Shown here: one piece after another, positions 9,035 through 16,686 of the stretch
Position numbering within the stretch: the stretch's first letter is position 1
Layout: the number at the start of each line of letters is the position of its first letter
The notes under the pieces: generated by a model
The model's input: the letters and a program-made list of their open reading frames with translations, nothing else
What the model was told of the DNA's origin: nothing
The model's database searches: none
Position numbers and translations under genes: made by a program
NCBI GenBank assembly: GCA_963799925.1
Contig: CAWCYZ010000004.1
Coordinates: forward strand, 1 to 64,000
Direction of reading: 5' to 3'
Length of the DNA: 64,000 nt
Source of the DNA: DATBQN01 sp963799925
GTDB taxonomy: Bacteria; Acidobacteriota; Thermoanaerobaculia; Multivoradales; UBA5704

Positions 9035-9820
9035 TTAGTAAGAAAGAGGCCAAACCACCAGGGCCGCTCCCAGGCGCAGGAGGAAGGCCCGCCGGCGGTC
9101 GGCGCTCCAGCCGTAGACCTGTCCCAAGCCATAGCCCACCGCGGTCACGCCGATCCAGGGGATCAGCGGATAGGCCACGAACACGACGTGCTCCGGGGTA
9201 TCGAGGACGAAGCCTGGGACGTGCAGGATGGACCAGAGAGGGCGCGACGACTTCACCCCCATCCAACAGGTTGTGGCCCGCGATCAGGACGACGCCGAAC
9301 GCGGTCACCACGGACGCCGGCAGGCGGACCAGCGCCGCGAGCGACACGCCCAGCCGAGGCCCAGAGGACGAGAGCATCGTCACGCGAGTCGAAGTTGAAT
9401 GGTAGACGAGCCACGGCCAGCACGCCTCGAGAAAATCAGCCAGAGCCCGCGGGTGAGCAGGAATCGGGAGAGCTCGCGCCGCGACCTCCGCCGCAACGAG
9501 AGATAGGAGCCCGTGCCGGTGAGCAGGAAGAACACCGGCGCGCAGAAGTGGGTGATCCACCGGGTGAGGAACAACGCGGCCGAGGCGCTCGCGAGATCCG
9601 TGGGATTCTGTCCGGGGATGCCGAAGAAGTCCCGCGTGTGATCGAGCGCCATGAGGATCATGATCACGCCGCGGAGGAGGTCGATCGCTTCGAGGCGCGC
9701 GCGGCTTTTCGGAGCCTTCCCTATCTCGGGCACGGCGGGCGATGGTACTAGGAGCCGAGGAGGCTCTATGGCGGCGCGGGGCGCTCCCCCGGCACGCTTC
9801 CCGAGAAGGGCGGCCAGCAT
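9035..9820 (-). pseudogene. DUF1624-type membrane acyltransferase, copy 3, truncated and frameshifted
   Basis: This copy begins like copies 1 and 2 (RLEAIDLLRGVIMILMALDH) and reads in frame to about 9430 (FLLTRGLWLIF). It then shifts frame more than once and resumes at 9262 (SRPLWSILHVPGFVLDTPEH) until FLLRLGAAL at about 9060. There homology ends abruptly at the AT-rich CHASE2 island, so the last third is missing. Copy 2 loses homology only a few codons later, so both ends may reflect the same fragile site. Confidence 0.6.
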
Positions 9821-10246
9821 CCGCTACGGGCTCGGCAGACCTCGGCCGAGTCGCACTATGACATTCCGAGCGGAGGCTTCCGTGAGACGGCATCCTGGAG
9901 GTCGGCCATTGCCGTCCAGTCGATGGCGGAGAGGACCTGCACTTCGAGCACCGCGAAGAAGGAGCCTCGCCTTGAGGACGAAGAGGCGCGGAGGCGGAGC
10001 TCACCTGGTTGCCCAGGAAGTTGCCGAGGAGCTGGACGAGCGTGCCGCCCGCCCCGTCGGCCGGCTCGGGCGGGATGCCGGAACGGAAGAAGTCGGCCTG
10101 GCTCCCGGGAAACGGTCCAGACCGGCCGACCTGATCGGAGGCTCGACATGAATCGGCATTCGACGCAGAGATCGATGATTTCCCCCGGCAATTGAGACAG
10201 CGCCCCCGAGTGTTGCGCTCACCGCGGAATTCTGCCGCGTATGGTA
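9821..10246. other. Intergenic stretch with no recognised gene
   Basis: Minus-strand frames give short plausible pieces (VLEVQVLSAIDWTAMADLQD, LVQLLGNFLGNQ) that change frame after 30-40 residues. They could be a decayed gene, but no family is recognised. Confidence 0.3.
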
Positions 10247-10265
10247 TCCTTACCTCCGGTAAGGA
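10247..10265. promoter_or_regulatory. Inverted repeat overlapping the antitoxin ribosome binding site
   Basis: TCCTTACC-TCC-GGTAAGGA is a perfect 8-bp inverted repeat with a 3-base spacer. Its right arm overlaps the AAGGAGG ribosome binding site of the AbrB-like antitoxin. It may be the operator for autoregulation by the toxin-antitoxin complex, or an mRNA hairpin that hides the site. Confidence 0.5.
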
Positions 10266-10273
10266 GGCGCCCA

Positions 10274-10540
10274 GTGTCCACCTCGACTCTCACCAGCAAA
10301 GGCCAGATCACGGTGCCGAAGGAAGTCCGCGCTCATCTCGGAGTCGCCGAGGGAGACCGGCTCGACTTCGTCATCGCAGCGGACGGCTCGGTCCGCCTGG
10401 TGCCGCTCTTCCGGCCGGTGCGCGAGCTCTATGGCCTGCTCAAGATGACCGGACGCCGGCGGCCCTCGCTCGCGGCGATCGACGACTCGATCGCGGAGGC
10501 AGTAGCGGCCGGGGACGAGCGGATCCGGAGGGGGCGTTGA
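10274..10540 (+). CDS. AbrB/MazE-family antitoxin
   Basis: An 88-residue DNA-binding antitoxin. The N-terminal half is a SpoVT-AbrB swapped-hairpin domain: STLTSKGQITVPKEVRAHLG, then EGDRLDFVI. The C-terminal half (LYGLLKMTGRRRPSLAAIDD) is the toxin-binding tail seen in antitoxins paired with PIN toxins. The start is GTG at 10274 because AAGGAGG lies seven bases upstream; a longer ORF from 10241 would run through that site. It overlaps the toxin gene by four bases. It should neutralise the PIN toxin and repress the operon through the upstream inverted repeat. Confidence 0.8.
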   Translation: MSTSTLTSKGQITVPKEVRAHLGVAEGDRLDFVIAADGSVRLVPLFRPVRELYGLLKMTGRRRPSLAAIDDSIAEAVAAGDERIRRGR

Positions 10541-10938
10541 AGGGCCTCGACACCAATATCCTTCTGCGATTTCTGACCGGGGACGATCCCATCCAGTCCG
10601 CCGCCGCCCGTCGCCTGCTCGAGAAGGGGGAGGCTCACGGGGAGAGGTTCCACGTCACGACCACGGTGCTGTGCGAGATGGTCTGGGCGCTTCGCGGCGG
10701 CGCGTATCGCCAGGACCGTGACGCCATCGCCGGCGCCGTCGAGGCGCTTCTCGCGAGCCGCCTATTCGAGTTGCAGCATCGCGATCTAGTGCGGCGGGCT
10801 CTGGCGGAGTTCCGGGGCGGTCCGGGCGATTTCGCCGACTACCTGATCGGCTGGCAGAACGACGCGGCCGGCTGCGAGGGGACCCTCACCTTCGACCGCG
10901 ACCTCGCGGGCAGCGATCGCTTCACCGTGCTGAGCTGA
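10537..10938 (+). CDS. vapC: VapC-family PIN-domain ribonuclease toxin
   Basis: A PIN-domain toxin of 133 residues, a metal-dependent ribonuclease that cuts RNA when not held by its antitoxin. It begins LKGLDTNILLRFLTGDDP with the first catalytic Asp. An acidic Glu follows in VLCEMVWALRG, then Asp in GDFADYLIG and Asp in TLTFDRDL, so the acidic metal site is complete. The start is TTG at 10537, overlapping the antitoxin stop, which fits translational coupling. Much longer upstream starts are rejected because they overlap the antitoxin in another frame. Confidence 0.8.
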   Translation: MKGLDTNILLRFLTGDDPIQSAAARRLLEKGEAHGERFHVTTTVLCEMVWALRGGAYRQDRDAIAGAVEALLASRLFELQHRDLVRRALAEFRGGPGDFADYLIGWQNDAAGCEGTLTFDRDLAGSDRFTVLS

Positions 10939-10964
10939 AGGCCGGCTCTCGCGCCCCGCGCGAG

Positions 10965-11220
10965 ATATCGGTCCTCTGTCACGGGACATCGGCCCGTTGT
11001 CCGCGGAAGTCGTGTTGATGTCCTGTGACGACGGGCCATCGTCTGCGGGAATCGAGCGTTTTCCCGGATGGCGGGCCATCCTCCGCAGAGATTGCTCCGT
11101 GATCCCGCGGCAACGGCCCGTCGTCCGCGGAGGTCATGACATGTTCCCGGGACAACGCCCTGAAGGCCGCGGAGGTCGGAGCATTCTCACGGGAGGCCGG
11201 CCCGTCGTCGGCGGAAAACG
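10965..11220. repeat. Degenerate 42-bp tandem array made of two alternating 21-bp halves (about 6 units)
   Basis: Half A resembles ACGGCCCGTCGTCCGCGGAG and half B resembles TCNNGNCATGTTCCCGGGAC. They alternate about every 21 bases. Minus-strand translation shows a 14-residue period (ADDGPLPRDHGAIS type), but the frame is not constant across the array. It lies just downstream of the intact Cys-rich protein gene, as the other array lies downstream of its paralogue. Confidence 0.65.
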
Positions 11221-11264
11221 ATCGCGACAGCGTCTCCTTTCTCCACGCCACCATTCGTCCTCGC

Positions 11265-11305
11265 CTGCGGCAGGGCCGGCCGCGGCCGAGCCCTCTCGTC
11301 GTGCG
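11265..11305. repeat. Dispersed GC-rich repeat, copy 1
   Basis: A block of the type GGGCCGGCCGCGGCCGAGCC, followed by CTCTCGTCGTGCGAGCC. A related copy lies at about 13726-13795. Both are intergenic and palindromic in their core. Confidence 0.4.
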
Positions 11306-11323
11306 AGCCTCAGGGCCGCGCGA

Positions 11324-11653
11324 TCATGGCGGGTCCTTGGTGACACAGGCGCAGCTCTTCGCCGCCGAGGTCGGGCAGGAGCCGGTCGCGACGCAGACGC
11401 GGATGGAGGACCCGCAGGTGGTGCCGGCGATGTGGCCGTGGCAGGCCACGTCGCCGCAGGCGCAGACGGCGGGCGACGCCGGGAGCGGAGCCGGGGTGAG
11501 CGGCGTCGCCAGCAGGAAGGGCAGCGCCGAGCAGGAGCTCGGCGCGGCCGGGCTGCTGGGACCGGCGAGCGGCGCGGCGTAGGCCAGGCCGGCGGAGCAG
11601 GCTCCGGCCAGCAGCAGGACGGCGGCGGTACGGACGAGCGGGCGCATCGACAT
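11324..11653 (-). CDS. Small secreted Cys-rich protein
   Basis: 109 residues. The N-terminus is a signal peptide (basic MSMRPLVRTAA, then hydrophobic VLLLAGACSAGLAYAAP). The mature part is Pro/Ala/Ser-rich and then Cys-rich: VCACGDVACHGHIAGTTCG, VCVATGSCPTSAAKSCACV. About nine Cys with regular short spacings suggest disulfides or a metal site outside the cytoplasm. No function is known to me. It has an exceptionally strong ribosome binding site. A broken paralogue lies at 7047. Each copy has a 21-bp-periodic array at its 3' side. Confidence 0.65.
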   Translation of the reverse strand: MSMRPLVRTAAVLLLAGACSAGLAYAAPLAGPSSPAAPSSCSALPFLLATPLTPAPLPASPAVCACGDVACHGHIAGTTCGSSIRVCVATGSCPTSAAKSCACVTKDPP

Positions 11654-11665
11654 GGATCACCTCCT
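11654..11665 (-). promoter_or_regulatory. Fully extended Shine-Dalgarno sequence
   Basis: The minus strand reads AGGAGGTGATCC directly before the ATG of the Cys-rich protein. All 12 bases are complementary to the usual 3' tail of 16S rRNA (GGATCACCTCCT). Such a long match is unusual and suggests very high translation or tight control. Confidence 0.65.
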
Positions 11666-11825
11666 CGGCTCGAGAGAGCCGTTGCGAAACCTTCGGGCGG
11701 CCTTGGGGGCGGGCGCCGACTGCCGGCGCGGTGGCACGCCCGATCCGTCGCCTATCTAATCTAAGTCAGTGCGTCCTGGCCGGGCTTCGGGCACCCGTCG
11801 TCCCGCGGAGACGTCGAGACGCCCC

Positions 11826-13708
11826 TCACTGGAAGCTCACGTCGTCGATCTGGAGGGCGAACGGCCCGGGCTGGGGCCCGCCGGCGAAGAGCAGGCCCAT
11901 GAGGTCGTGCCCATCGGTGCTGCCGAAGGCGGCGAAGGGGAGGACGACGTCCTTCCACTCGGGGCCGGCGACGAAGGTCTGGGTGAGCGGAATGCTTCCC
12001 GTGCTCTGCGTGAAGAGCATCACCCGGTAGGTCTTGCCGTCACCCTTGGCGCGGAAGTGGACCGCCTTCCGCGCCGAGAGGTCGGCCGGCGCCATCGGGG
12101 TTGCGCCGGGAAAGAACATGGCTCCCGCCCAGGGATAGGCGAAGCCCGCGGCGACGGTGCCGGAGACGGCGAGCGAGCCCCCCTTGCCGCCCTTGCCGTC
12201 GCTCGGCACCACCGCGAGCGCCGCCGCCGACTTGCCGCCCATCATCTGGTCGGTCGAGACCTGCCAGCCGGCGCCGAAGGTGGACTTGGACGTCCCATCG
12301 TCGAAGTCGCTCACCAGGCCGCTCGCGGGGAGCGCCGGCGCCGCGGCCTTGGCGGCCCGGGCGCGCTCCAGGTCGGCGCGGAAGGCGGCGCGGTCGAAGG
12401 GGACTCCCAGCTTCCAGATGCGGACGATGTCGCGGGTGGCGCGCACGTCGGCCGTGGGGTCGCCGTTGACCAGCAGGAGGTCGGCGCGCAGGCCGGGGGC
12501 GATGCGCCCGCGGTCGTCGAGATGGAAGGCGGCGGCCGGTGCGGCGGTGGCGGCGGCGAGCGCCTCGGCAGGGGTGAGCCCGGCATGGACGAGGAGCGCG
12601 AGCTCCCCGTGCAGGCTGGCGCCGTGAGAGGTGCCGGGGTTCGGCGCGTCGGTGCCGGCGAGGATCGGGACGTGGGCGGCCGCGAGCTGCCGCACCGCTT
12701 CCTCGGCCGCCTCGTAGCGCGGCGGCGTTTCCTTGCCGTGCCGGGGGAAGCCGGCCGTCAGCCGCCCGGCGTCGAGCGGCGAGATGTACGGGGCGAGGAG
12801 CGGGTCCCTGGCGAGCGCCGCGCCGCCGGAGAGGTGGGCCACGGCCTGGAGCACCGAGAGGGTGGGGACGACGAAGGCGTGATGGGCGGCGGCGAAGCGA
12901 CCGAAGCCGGGATCCGGCATGCGGTCGACGAAGAGATGGGCGAGGCCGTCGGCGCCGGCGGCGATGGCCTCGCGGGCGTCATCCGCGGAGCCGATGTGGA
13001 CGACGGCGAGCTTGCCCCGCTTGTGGGCCGCCTCGACGAGGGCCTGGAGGGTCGCCTGGTCGATCGTCGGGATGGTGAGGCCGTAGGTCTTGCCGTCGTC
13101 GACGACGATCTTGATGTAGTCCGACCCTTCGGCGATCCGCGCGTCGACGAAGCCTTGGGCTTCCGCCGGGCCGTGGACCGTGGGGATGGGGAACCCGTAC
13201 TCGGTGCCGTGGCCGCCGGGCGCCGTGGCGAGCGTGCCTGCCGAGCGCAGGTCGGCGCGGTCCAGCCCCTTGCCGGCGGCCTGCTCCGACCGCATGGTGG
13301 CGGCGAGCCGGGGATCGGTGAACATGTCGAGCTCGGTGGTGACGCCGAAGGCGAGAGCTTCGTGGAGCGCATCCCCGAACGTATGGGTGTGAGCGTCGAT
13401 CAGCCCCGGCAGGAGAGTCTTGCCGCGGCCGTCGACCACCTCGGCGCCCGCCGGCACCGGAAGGTTCCTGCCGATGGCGGCGATGCGGCCGTCGCGGACG
13501 AGGACGTCGGCCGGCGGCAGCATCGCCCGGCCGTCGAATATGCGCGCATCGCGGACGACGAAGGGGCGCGCGGCGCTCTCGGCGCCGGCACCCAGGGGGG
13601 CGAGGGCCAGACTGCGAGGGCCAGGACGGCGACGGCCAGCGCGGCGTGGATCGCGCTCCGGATGCGCGGTGCGAAGGGATGTGCGAGGCGATAACTGCTG
13701 GCGGTCAT
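11826..13708 (-). CDS. Secreted amidohydrolase fused to a CIA30 domain (one frameshift)
   Basis: An amidohydrolase-superfamily metal hydrolase. The N-terminal strand region (VVRDARIFDGRAMLPPADVL) is followed by the metal-binding D-A-H-T-H-T after GLIDA, a Lys-like metal-bridge region (YIKIVVDDGKTYG), the conserved His in AVVHIG, and Asp in ILAGTDAPNPGTSHG. After the barrel (IAPGLRADLLLVNGDPTADV) a C-terminal domain begins with FDDGTSKSTFGAGWQVSTDQ and ends PFALQIDDVSF, matching the CIA30 beta-sandwich family. A signal peptide (AIHAALAVAVLALAVW) is encoded from ATG 13708 in another frame. The frames join near 13600 at a run of six G, so a one-base error there is likely. In the frame of the body, the ORF stays open to 13832. 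It probably hydrolyses a peptide- or imide-like substrate in the periplasm. Confidence 0.75.
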
Positions 13709-13725
13709 GTCTCTTCCTCCCTGTG

Positions 13726-13795
13726 GCGGGGCCGGCCTCGGCCGAACCCTCTTGACTGTGTCGGGTGCTCGCGGCTGTCGTGCGAGCCCATTGTC
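13726..13795. repeat. Dispersed GC-rich repeat, copy 2
   Basis: GGGGCCGGCCTCGGCCGAAC followed, after a gap, by GTCGTGCGAGCC. It matches the block at 11265-11305. It lies just upstream of the amidohydrolase start. Confidence 0.4.
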
Positions 13796-13932
13796 CAGGG
13801 AGGCCGCCGGGCGGACAAGGGAGGCTTGTCACCTGGCGGGAGTGACACTTGTCAAGCCGTCGGCGAAGATTAAAAGACCAAATCGATGAATCGAGTCGGC
13901 TCCCGATTTCCCGAGCGGCGCGTGACCCGTTG

Positions 13933-14154
13933 CTACCGCAACGCCTGGTAGATCACTGGCCGGTAGCGCGGCTCGGGAACCGGCTTGCCCAACTCGCGGG
14001 CGGCGTCGAGCCAGGCACCTTTGGCCTTCTCGACTTCGGCAAGAGCTTCCTCAGGCGTCATGCCGAACGCCGAGCAGGCATCGAGGTCGGGAATGTCGGC
14101 GATGTAGCCGCCGTCCTCGTCGCTCCAGAAGATATTGATGTGGTAGTCGCTCAC
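13933..14154 (-). CDS. hicB: HicB-family antitoxin
   Basis: A 73-residue HicB-type antitoxin. It begins MSDYHINIFWSDEDGGYIAD, the partial RNase-H fold that occupies the toxin, with the family phrase D-G-G-Y-I-A-D-I-P-D-L. It continues CSAFGMTPEEALAEVEKAK. A C-terminal DNA-binding helix-turn-helix is short or absent, so repression may be weak. The GTG start overlaps the toxin stop (GTGA), so the pair is co-translated. Confidence 0.75.
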   Translation of the reverse strand: MSDYHINIFWSDEDGGYIADIPDLDACSAFGMTPEEALAEVEKAKGAWLDAARELGKPVPEPRYRPVIYQALR

Positions 14155-14417
14155 GGCTCATCCTCCAAGCCTAGATTGTAGCGCTCGATCAGGCGCAGGA
14201 CCTGCCGGATCTGGTAAGGCTTCGCCTCGCCGCGGACCTCTTGGAGATTGGCGAGCTGCGGCACGCGCGGATGGGCGAACAGGTGATGGCTTCCTTGCAC
14301 GCGAACAAGACGGAAGCCGAAGCCTGCGAGCAGGCTGACCAGATCAGGGAACGGGACGTTCTGCAGATGGCCCCGCGATAGCCGTGCGAGGAGCTTCTTC
14401 CGATTCACGTCGGGCAA
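14151..14417 (-). CDS. hicA: HicA-family mRNA interferase toxin
   Basis: An 88-residue toxin with the small double-stranded-RNA-binding fold of HicA. The catalytic His lies in VQGSHHLFAHP, preceded by VSLLAGFGFRLVR; both are classic HicA features. HicA cleaves mRNA and stalls growth until HicB binds it. The start is TTG at 14417; an in-frame GTG four codons on is possible. Toxin first, antitoxin second is the normal hicAB order. Confidence 0.75.
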   Translation of the reverse strand: MPDVNRKKLLARLSRGHLQNVPFPDLVSLLAGFGFRLVRVQGSHHLFAHPRVPQLANLQEVRGEAKPYQIRQVLRLIERYNLGLEDEP

Positions 14418-14531
14418 CCCCTAGCATGGTTCTCGACGATCCCGCTGACTATCTGTGTCATGGAAGGTGTACGCTATCGTAACGGCTCGCTATTTGCCGC
14501 TAGGTTGTTCCCCCCTGTACTTTCTCGGTGA

Positions 14532-14891
14532 GTGACGAAGAGCATCCCCCCGCCGGACCCCTACCCGAAGATCTACGCCGTCGTCGCGCGCATCCCGCAT
14601 GGCCGGGTCGCGACCTACGGGCAGGTGGCGATGTATGCCGGCCTGCCCGGCCGCGCGCGCCTGGTCGGCAGGGCGCTCGGCGGCCTGCCCGAGGGCTCGA
14701 AGCTCCCCTGGCACCGCGTCATCAACGCGCGCGGCGAGGTCAGCCCGCGCGGCGGGCTGGGTCTCGAGGAGGGCTTCCAGCGCCACCTTCTGGAGGAGGA
14801 GGCCGTGCGCTTCGACGCGCGGGGCCGGATCGACCTCGACCGCTTCGGATGGGAGCCCCGCGCGCGCCCGCGCTCCACCCGCCGGCGATGA
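14532..14891 (+). CDS. Alkyltransferase-like protein (ATL, MGMT family)
   Basis: A 119-residue protein with the DNA-binding half of O6-alkylguanine-DNA alkyltransferase: VVARIPHGRVATYGQVAMYA (helix-turn-helix with the Arg finger region), then GRALGGLPEGSKLPWHRVIN. The active-site Cys of PCHRV is Trp60 here (PWHRV), so it cannot transfer the alkyl group. Such ATL proteins bind alkylated guanine and recruit nucleotide excision repair. The start is GTG at 14532 (VTKSIPPPDPYP). It lies 130 bases upstream of the biosynthetic operon on the same strand, with no obvious link in function. Confidence 0.8.
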   Translation: MTKSIPPPDPYPKIYAVVARIPHGRVATYGQVAMYAGLPGRARLVGRALGGLPEGSKLPWHRVINARGEVSPRGGLGLEEGFQRHLLEEEAVRFDARGRIDLDRFGWEPRARPRSTRRR

Positions 14892-15020
14892 GCGGCCGCG
14901 CGCCGCTCATGGGCGTCGAGGGAATCTTTGCCGGCCGGCCGGTGGTTCATCCGGCAGGGCGCGGTCGAACGCCGGAGCCCTGCCGCTCGCCGCGTTCGGC
15001 GGCGCAGCGCTGGCGCGATC

Positions 15021-16454
15021 ATGCTGAAGGTTTCCGACCGACCGACTGAGCCGACGTCTCGACCCTACCGGCTGCTGGTGCTGGCGGCGGAGAGCGAGGA
15101 GTCCCTCGACGAGGCGGCGCGGGAGCTCGCCGGCCGCCTCGCGGCGCATCCCGAGCTCGACCTGGCGGACGTTGCCCGCGCGCTCCAGGCCGGCCGCGAA
15201 GCGGCGAGCCGCGATCGGGGGGCTCGGCGGGAGCATCGGCGCATGCTGGTGTGCCGGGAGGGCCGGGAGGCGATCGAGGCGATGGGCGCGCTCGGCGGCG
15301 GCGCGGTGAGGGTCTGGAACGCGGTTTCGGCGGCGTCGGCCGCGCCGCCGGCGGTCTCGTTCCTGTTCTCCGGCGTCGGCGATCACTATCCACAGATGGC
15401 GCGCGGGCTCTACGCGACGGAGCCGGTCTTCCGCCGGGAGATCGACCGCTGCGCCGAGCTGCTCGCCCCCTGGCTGCGCCGCGATCTGCGCCAGGTGCTC
15501 TATCCGGAGCCCGCGCCGGGAGCGGAGACGCCGGCGGCCGCGCCGGCGCGCCCCGACCTGCGCCAGATGCTCGGGCGGACCGCCCCGGAGCGCGCTCCAG
15601 CCAGTCCCCTCGACCGCACCCTCCTGCTGCATCCGGCGATGTTCACGATCGAGTACGCCCTCGCCCGGCTGTGGATGTCCTGGGGGATCGTCCCCGGCTC
15701 GCTCCTCGGCTACAGCGTCGGCGAGTACGTGGCCGCCTGCCTGGCGGGCGTCTTCACGCTGGAGGCGGCGCTGCGCCTGGTCGCCGCCCGCGCCCGCATC
15801 GTCGACGGCCTGCCGGCGGGCGCCATGCTGAGCATCTTCCTGCCCGAGGCCGAGGTGGTCCCGCTCCTCGGCCCCGAGCTCTCGCTGGCGGCGGTCAACG
15901 GCCCCACGCTCTCGGTGGCGGCGGGTCCGCCGCCGGCCATCGCCGAGCTCGAGGAGAGGCTGCGGCAGCGGCGGGTGCCGTGCCGCCGTCTGGCGGCGAG
16001 CCATGCCTTCCACTCCGCGCAGCTCGCGCCGGCGGTCCTTCCCCTGGTGCGCGAGGCCGCCGCCCTGGCGCTGCGGCCGCCGGCGATCCCGTTCGTCTCG
16101 AACGTCACCGGCACCTGGATCACCGCCGCGGAAGCGACCGATCCGCAGTACTGGGCGCGGCACATGTGCCGCACGGTGCGCTTCGCGGCGGGCCTCGCGA
16201 CGCTCGGCGCCGGAGCGCCGCGAGCGCTGGTCGAGATCGGCCCCGGCAACACCCTCTGCAGCATGGCGCTGCAGGGCGGCATGGCGAGCCCGCCGCGGCT
16301 CGCGGTGTCGTCGCTGCCCCATGCCCACGATCCCGAGCCCGACGCCGCCACGATGATCACCGCGCTCGGCAAGCTCTGGCTCGCCGGCGTCGAGCCCGAC
16401 TGGCAGGCTTTTCACCGTGGAGAGAGCTGTCTTCCCGCCGCCTTTTCCGCCTGA
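15021..16454 (+). CDS. Discrete malonyl-type acyltransferase
   Basis: A 477-residue stand-alone AT with the look of a domain cut out of a PKS module. Residues 15-90 (LAAESEESLDEAARELAGRL) resemble the KS-AT linker. The AT core follows: SFLFSGVGDHYPQMARGL, the nucleophile motif GYSVGEY near residue 230 (normally GHSxGE), and HAFHS near 328, whose HAFH form predicts malonyl-CoA. It ends shortly after DWQAFHRGE, without the usual YPF-x-R-x-x-Y-W post-AT linker. It probably loads malonate onto carrier domains in trans, most likely for PKS1 whose own AT is defective. The start is ATG 15021 (MLKVSDRP); an upstream in-frame start at 14928 gives a poor Arg-rich extension. Confidence 0.75.
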   Translation: MLKVSDRPTEPTSRPYRLLVLAAESEESLDEAARELAGRLAAHPELDLADVARALQAGREAASRDRGARREHRRMLVCREGREAIEAMGALGGGAVRVWNAVSAASAAPPAVSFLFSGVGDHYPQMARGLYATEPVFRREIDRCAELLAPWLRRDLRQVLYPEPAPGAETPAAAPARPDLRQMLGRTAPERAPASPLDRTLLLHPAMFTIEYALARLWMSWGIVPGSLLGYSVGEYVAACLAGVFTLEAALRLVAARARIVDGLPAGAMLSIFLPEAEVVPLLGPELSLAAVNGPTLSVAAGPPPAIAELEERLRQRRVPCRRLAASHAFHSAQLAPAVLPLVREAAALALRPPAIPFVSNVTGTWITAAEATDPQYWARHMCRTVRFAAGLATLGAGAPRALVEIGPGNTLCSMALQGGMASPPRLAVSSLPHAHDPEPDAATMITALGKLWLAGVEPDWQAFHRGESCLPAAFSA

Positions 16455-16562
16455 AGCGTCGTCGACCGGCCGCACCCCTCGCCGTCCGCCCCTCGCTCGA
16501 GCGCCGCCGCTCGCGGCCGTGCGCGCCCGGCGTGTTCTCGCGCCGCGGCGACACCTTAGAGG

Positions 16563-16580
16563 GGGAGCGCCGGCGCTCCC
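16563..16580. promoter_or_regulatory. Perfect 18-bp palindrome in the gap before the A-T gene
   Basis: GGGAGCGCC-GGCGCTCCC. No T run follows, so a normal terminator is not supported. It may be a hairpin that tunes read-through, or an operator. Confidence 0.35.
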
Positions 16581-16686
16581 GCCGGCCGGAGGACGTGCCG
16601 CGAGACGAGCCGTAAGAAGAGCTGGAAGAAGAAGCCAGGCGAAGAGCGCGAAGAAGAGCCCAAAGAAGAGCCCCAAGAAGAAACTG

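Noticed and set aside
11640..11670. 3' end of a 16S rRNA gene (GGATCACCTCCT)
   Set aside because: The upstream bases are not rRNA, and on the other strand the motif is a ribosome binding site right before an ATG.
14928..15020. Longer start for the discrete AT
   Set aside because: The extension is Arg/Pro-rich with no family match; ATG 15021 directly precedes sequence resembling the KS-AT linker.
16563..16580. Rho-independent terminator
   Set aside because: A perfect hairpin is present but no T run follows, and the operon continues on the same strand.
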